From assembly GCA_015061685.1 (NCBI GenBank), contig SUWD01000007.1, positions 45,153 through 109,152 of the forward strand: a DNA stretch of 64,000 nt, written 5' to 3'. The DNA is from Lentisphaerota bacterium (GTDB lineage Bacteria; Verrucomicrobiota; Lentisphaeria; Victivallales; Victivallaceae). Position 1 is the first letter of the stretch, and the number at the start of each line of letters is the position of its first letter. The position numbers were made by a program, and so were the translations under genes. The notes below the pieces were generated by a model that did no database searches, was not told the DNA's origin, and saw only the letters and a list, made by a program, of their open reading frames with translations. This document shows, one piece after another, positions 61,496-64,000 of the stretch.

Positions 61496-63775
61496 ATGGA
61501 TGAACAAACCAAATCTATCGGCAAGCGGCTCCATGAAATCCGGACGATTCTGGAAATCCCCGCTGCCGAAATGGCAGAATTGACCGGCATGACCGAGGAA
61601 CAGTATCTCGCTCACGAACGCGGCGAAGTGGACAGTCACTTTTCTTTCCTTTACGATTGTGCCAAACGTTTCGGAGTCGACCTCAACTCCATCGTTACCG
61701 GACAGACACCGAAACTCTCCAATTACACCCTCAACCGTGCCGGTCACGGAGTTGCCATCGAACGCAGTCATGAATTCAAATATCATCAGTTGGCAACCGG
61801 TTTCAAATCCCGTATGACCGAACCGCTTTTCGTCGTTGCCAAACCGCAGCGTCCCGGATTGCCGATACCGCTGTCAACCCACCCCGGTCAGGAATTTGAT
61901 TACGTCCTCAAAGGCAAACTCAAAGTCCGTATCGGCGATAAAACCGAGATCCTCGCCCCCGGAGACAGCCTCTATTATGACAGCAACATCCCTCACGGCA
62001 TGGTCGCTGTCGAGTGCGATGAGTGCGAATTTCTCGCTATCCCCATTCAGGGAGAAGCCAAAAAAGCCGAGCCTCCCACCCCGGTAAAAAGCACTACCGT
62101 CATCGCCAATCCCAATGAAAAACGGATCTGTCAGAACTTTATGAAAGAGACCGTCGATGAAAACGGTCAACTGGTTTCCTGCCGTTTTGAATATCCGGAA
62201 AACTTCAACTTCGCATACGACGTCGTCGATGCTCTGGCAGTCAAATATCCGGACAAACTTGCTTTGGCATGGGTCGGCAAAGATCATGTCCGCAAGGATT
62301 TTACCTTCTTTGATATCGCTCTGGAATCCAGCCGCACAGCAAATTACTTCCGTCATCTGGGAATCAAAAAAGGTGACCGGGTCATGCTCGTTATGAAACG
62401 GCACTACCAGTACTGGTTCGTAATAAATGCCCTGCACCGTATCGGTGCGATCGCCATCCCCGCCAGCAATCAGCTGCTGGTGAAAGACTTCGTTTACCGC
62501 TTCCAGTCAGCCGGAGTCAAAGCGATCGTCGCAACTGCCGATGGAGATGTTACCAGATTTGTCGATGAAGCTGCTGCACAATGTCCGGAATTGGAGACCA
62601 AAATCATCATCAACGGTCAGCGTGAATCATGGCATGACTTCAATGCCGAGTATGACCGGTACGGAGACAGTTTCCCCCGTCCGACCGAATTGCTCGCCAC
62701 AGACCCGATGCTGATGTTTTTCTCCAGCGGTACTACCGGATATCCCAAAATCGTGGAACACAGCTTCTCCTATCCGCTTGGTCACATCATGACCGCCCGC
62801 TGGTGGCAGTGTACCAATCCCAACGGTTTGCACTTCACCATCAGTGATACCGGCTGGGCAAAGGCAAGCTGGGGTAAAATTTACGGACAGTGGCTCAATG
62901 AAAGTGCTGTTTTCGTCTATGACTTCGACCGCTTTGATGCGGCTGATATCATGGGACTTTTCAAGGAACACAACATCACCACGTTCTGTGCACCGCCGAC
63001 CATGTACCGCTTTTTCATCCGGGAAGATCTCTCCAAATATGATCTTTCCAGTATTGAACACGCCTGTATCGCCGGTGAAGCTCTCAACCCGGAAGTTTTC
63101 CAGCAGTTCTACAAAGCGACCGGCTTGAAAGTTATGGAGGGATTCGGTCAGTCCGAAAGCCCCATCATGCTGGGCAACCTTTTCGGCATGAATCCGAAAC
63201 CCGGTTCAATGGGCAAACCCACCCCGGCATTCCCAATCGAATTGGTCGATCCGGACGGCAATCCGGTCAAAGACGGTGAAGTCGGTGAGATCGTTGTCAA
63301 AACCGAACCGGATCAGATATGCGGTCTTTTCCGCGGATACTTCCGGGCGGAAGATAAAACCGCTGAATCATGGTATGACGGCATGTATCACACCGGAGAT
63401 ACCGCCTGGCGTGATGAGGACGGTTACTACTGGTATGTCGGCAGAACCGATGATGTGATCAAGTCTTCCGGATACCGGATCGGACCGTTTGAAATCGAGA
63501 GCGTTATTATGGAAATGCCTTACGTTCTGGAGTGTGCCGTCGTCGGTGCCCCCGACGAAATTCGCGGTCAGGTCGTCGAAGCATATATCGTCCTGACCCG
63601 TGGTACTGTCGGTACCGAGGAGATGAAAAAAGAGATCCAGGAGTATGTCAAAACTCATACCGCCCCGTATAAATATCCCCGGCGGATCGAATTCGTTGAA
63701 TCTCTCCCCAAAACCACCAGCGGCAAAATCAAACGCAATGATCTGCGGGCAATGGCTGCTCAAGCTGCCAAATAA
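61496..63775 (+). CDS. XRE helix-turn-helix-cupin-acyl-CoA/acetyl-CoA ligase fusion
   Basis: The start MDEQTKSIGKRLHEIRTILE at 61496 was chosen because it begins the helix-turn-helix domain; the ribosome site is weak. Residues about 5-65 are an XRE-type DNA-binding domain (IPAAEMAELTGMTEEQYLAH). About 100-185 is a cupin (HPGQEFDYVLKGKLKVRIGD then LAPGDSLYYDSNIPHGMVAV). From about 205 to the end is a complete adenylate-forming ligase: LMFFSSGTTGYPKIVEH (P-loop), MEGFGQSESPIMLG, YHTGDTAWRDEDGYYWYVGR and the C-terminal KTTSGKIKR Lys. It may activate a fatty or aromatic acid while also sensing a ligand and DNA. Ligase part resembles medium-chain/acetyl-CoA synthetases. Confidence 0.9.
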   Translation: MDEQTKSIGKRLHEIRTILEIPAAEMAELTGMTEEQYLAHERGEVDSHFSFLYDCAKRFGVDLNSIVTGQTPKLSNYTLNRAGHGVAIERSHEFKYHQLATGFKSRMTEPLFVVAKPQRPGLPIPLSTHPGQEFDYVLKGKLKVRIGDKTEILAPGDSLYYDSNIPHGMVAVECDECEFLAIPIQGEAKKAEPPTPVKSTTVIANPNEKRICQNFMKETVDENGQLVSCRFEYPENFNFAYDVVDALAVKYPDKLALAWVGKDHVRKDFTFFDIALESSRTANYFRHLGIKKGDRVMLVMKRHYQYWFVINALHRIGAIAIPASNQLLVKDFVYRFQSAGVKAIVATADGDVTRFVDEAAAQCPELETKIIINGQRESWHDFNAEYDRYGDSFPRPTELLATDPMLMFFSSGTTGYPKIVEHSFSYPLGHIMTARWWQCTNPNGLHFTISDTGWAKASWGKIYGQWLNESAVFVYDFDRFDAADIMGLFKEHNITTFCAPPTMYRFFIREDLSKYDLSSIEHACIAGEALNPEVFQQFYKATGLKVMEGFGQSESPIMLGNLFGMNPKPGSMGKPTPAFPIELVDPDGNPVKDGEVGEIVVKTEPDQICGLFRGYFRAEDKTAESWYDGMYHTGDTAWRDEDGYYWYVGRTDDVIKSSGYRIGPFEIESVIMEMPYVLECAVVGAPDEIRGQVVEAYIVLTRGTVGTEEMKKEIQEYVKTHTAPYKYPRRIEFVESLPKTTSGKIKRNDLRAMAAQAAK

Positions 63776-63799
63776 ATCAACCGCTTGATAAAAAAAACA

Positions 63800-64000
63800 G
63801 GGGCTGTTGCAAAACCTCTTTTTTGCAGGGGACTTACGCCGTCCCCTGTACCCCTGCGTCCACTTTCTTTTTACGGAAAAAGAAAGTGGAACAAAGAAAA
63901 ACGGGAAGTCGCGGCTCTCCGTTGTCGAGCCTTGATCGTTTTTTGCGGTCTGCTGTCTGTGGCGGTGGTTTGACTCATACATTCACAATCAGACTCTCTG
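63800..64000 (+). repeat. structured terminal sequence with IS-end-like start, continues past the window
   Basis: The stretch begins GGGGCTGTTGCAAAACCTC (63800-63818), similar to the copy A end GAGGCTATTGAAAAACT and to ends of several IS families. CAGGGGAC/GTCCCCTG (63826-63848) and the 13-bp stem CCACTTTCTTTTT/AAAAAGAAAGTGG (63860-63889, 4-nt loop) follow. No convincing gene is seen from 63776 to 64000. Confidence 0.5.

Noticed and set aside
63785..63973. 62-codon open frame at the right edge.
   Set aside because: It runs through the IS-like end and two perfect hairpins and has no ribosome site.
1..64000. CRISPR arrays, diversity-generating retroelements, complete prophage or toxin-antitoxin loci.
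   Set aside because: No regularly spaced repeats, reverse transcriptase motif (YxDD with variable repeat), integrase or transposase gene could be found; the polyvalent remnant and MITE-like copies are the only traces of mobile DNA.

Overview
The window most resembles a chromosome segment of a Lentisphaerota (Victivallis-like) bacterium. This rests on two large secreted operons that each carry a prepilin-type protein with the [16 protein letters not shown] leader and an [12 protein letters not shown] continuation, on many AraC-type regulators beside glycan operons, on abundant secreted SGNH, F5/8 and NPCBM proteins, and on an LpxC/FabZ (lipid A) Gram-negative set. The taxonomic call is inference from gene style; no 16S gene is present. 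Most promoters that can be read have a TATATT or TATAAT -10 box 16-18 nt from a TTGNNN -35 box.

Layout: 1-3.7 kb, minus-strand operon (LRR-like lipoprotein, cyclase-family enzyme, AAC(3)-like/TIM-barrel fusion cut by the window edge). 3.9-8.7 kb, small conserved protein, AraC regulator, and a divergent M24-fold protein/amidohydrolase pair followed by an unknown TIM-like protein. 8.7-15.4 kb, minus-strand glycan operon (FAD oxidoreductase, prepilin-like protein, giant SGNH/glycosidase, GH130) with a divergent PocR/AraC regulator. 16.6-30.2 kb, housekeeping: tsf, rpsB, argH, tandem FabZ, lpxC, miaA, lipoprotein, topA, AsmA-like protein, Gfo/Idh oxidoreductase, TSCPD protein. 30.1-36.3 kb, accessory island: a decaying phage-type polyvalent protein, an orphan gene, a MITE-like element in the leader of an alpha-L-fucosidase gene, and a broken GNAT-GrpB gene. 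36.3-52.1 kb, an alpha/beta hydrolase, then a 12-gene, 14.5-kb minus-strand operon that joins secreted carbohydrate-active proteins to an amino-sugar-acid route (DgaE-like PLP lyase, RidA, DapA-like lyase, SDR, Gfo/Idh, M28 peptidase, prepilin, three secreted glycan proteins, PfkB sugar kinase, KDPG/KDPGal aldolase), with a divergent AraC gene. 53-54.8 kb, DUF4838 glycosidase-like protein. 55-60.3 kb, pdxST and a TPP-riboswitch-controlled thi4-thiE-thiD-thiC operon. 60.4-63.8 kb, tRNA-Gly(CCC), lipoprotein, tadA and an XRE-cupin-acyl-CoA-ligase fusion. The right edge holds a structured, IS-end-like sequence.

Most unusual observations: (i) an SGNH hydrolase domain whose conserved blocks occur in circularly permuted order (blocks II-V before block I); (ii) perfect DNA palindromes within the leader codons directly upstream of FTLIELL in both prepilin genes, one of which also has a second, decayed FTLI leader, suggesting mobile palindromic units at the prepilin leader; (iii) two copies of a ~145-165 bp MITE-like element with inverted termini, both in 5' leaders, plus a related terminus at the window edge; (iv) a second dispersed repeat in two intergenic regions; (v) topoisomerase I in which the zinc-finger tail is replaced by three ~45-residue repeats; (vi) a tandem FabZ with a degenerate second domain; (vii) a bacterial Thi4 with His at the suicide-Cys position. 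No CRISPR array, rRNA, or complete insertion sequence or prophage was seen.
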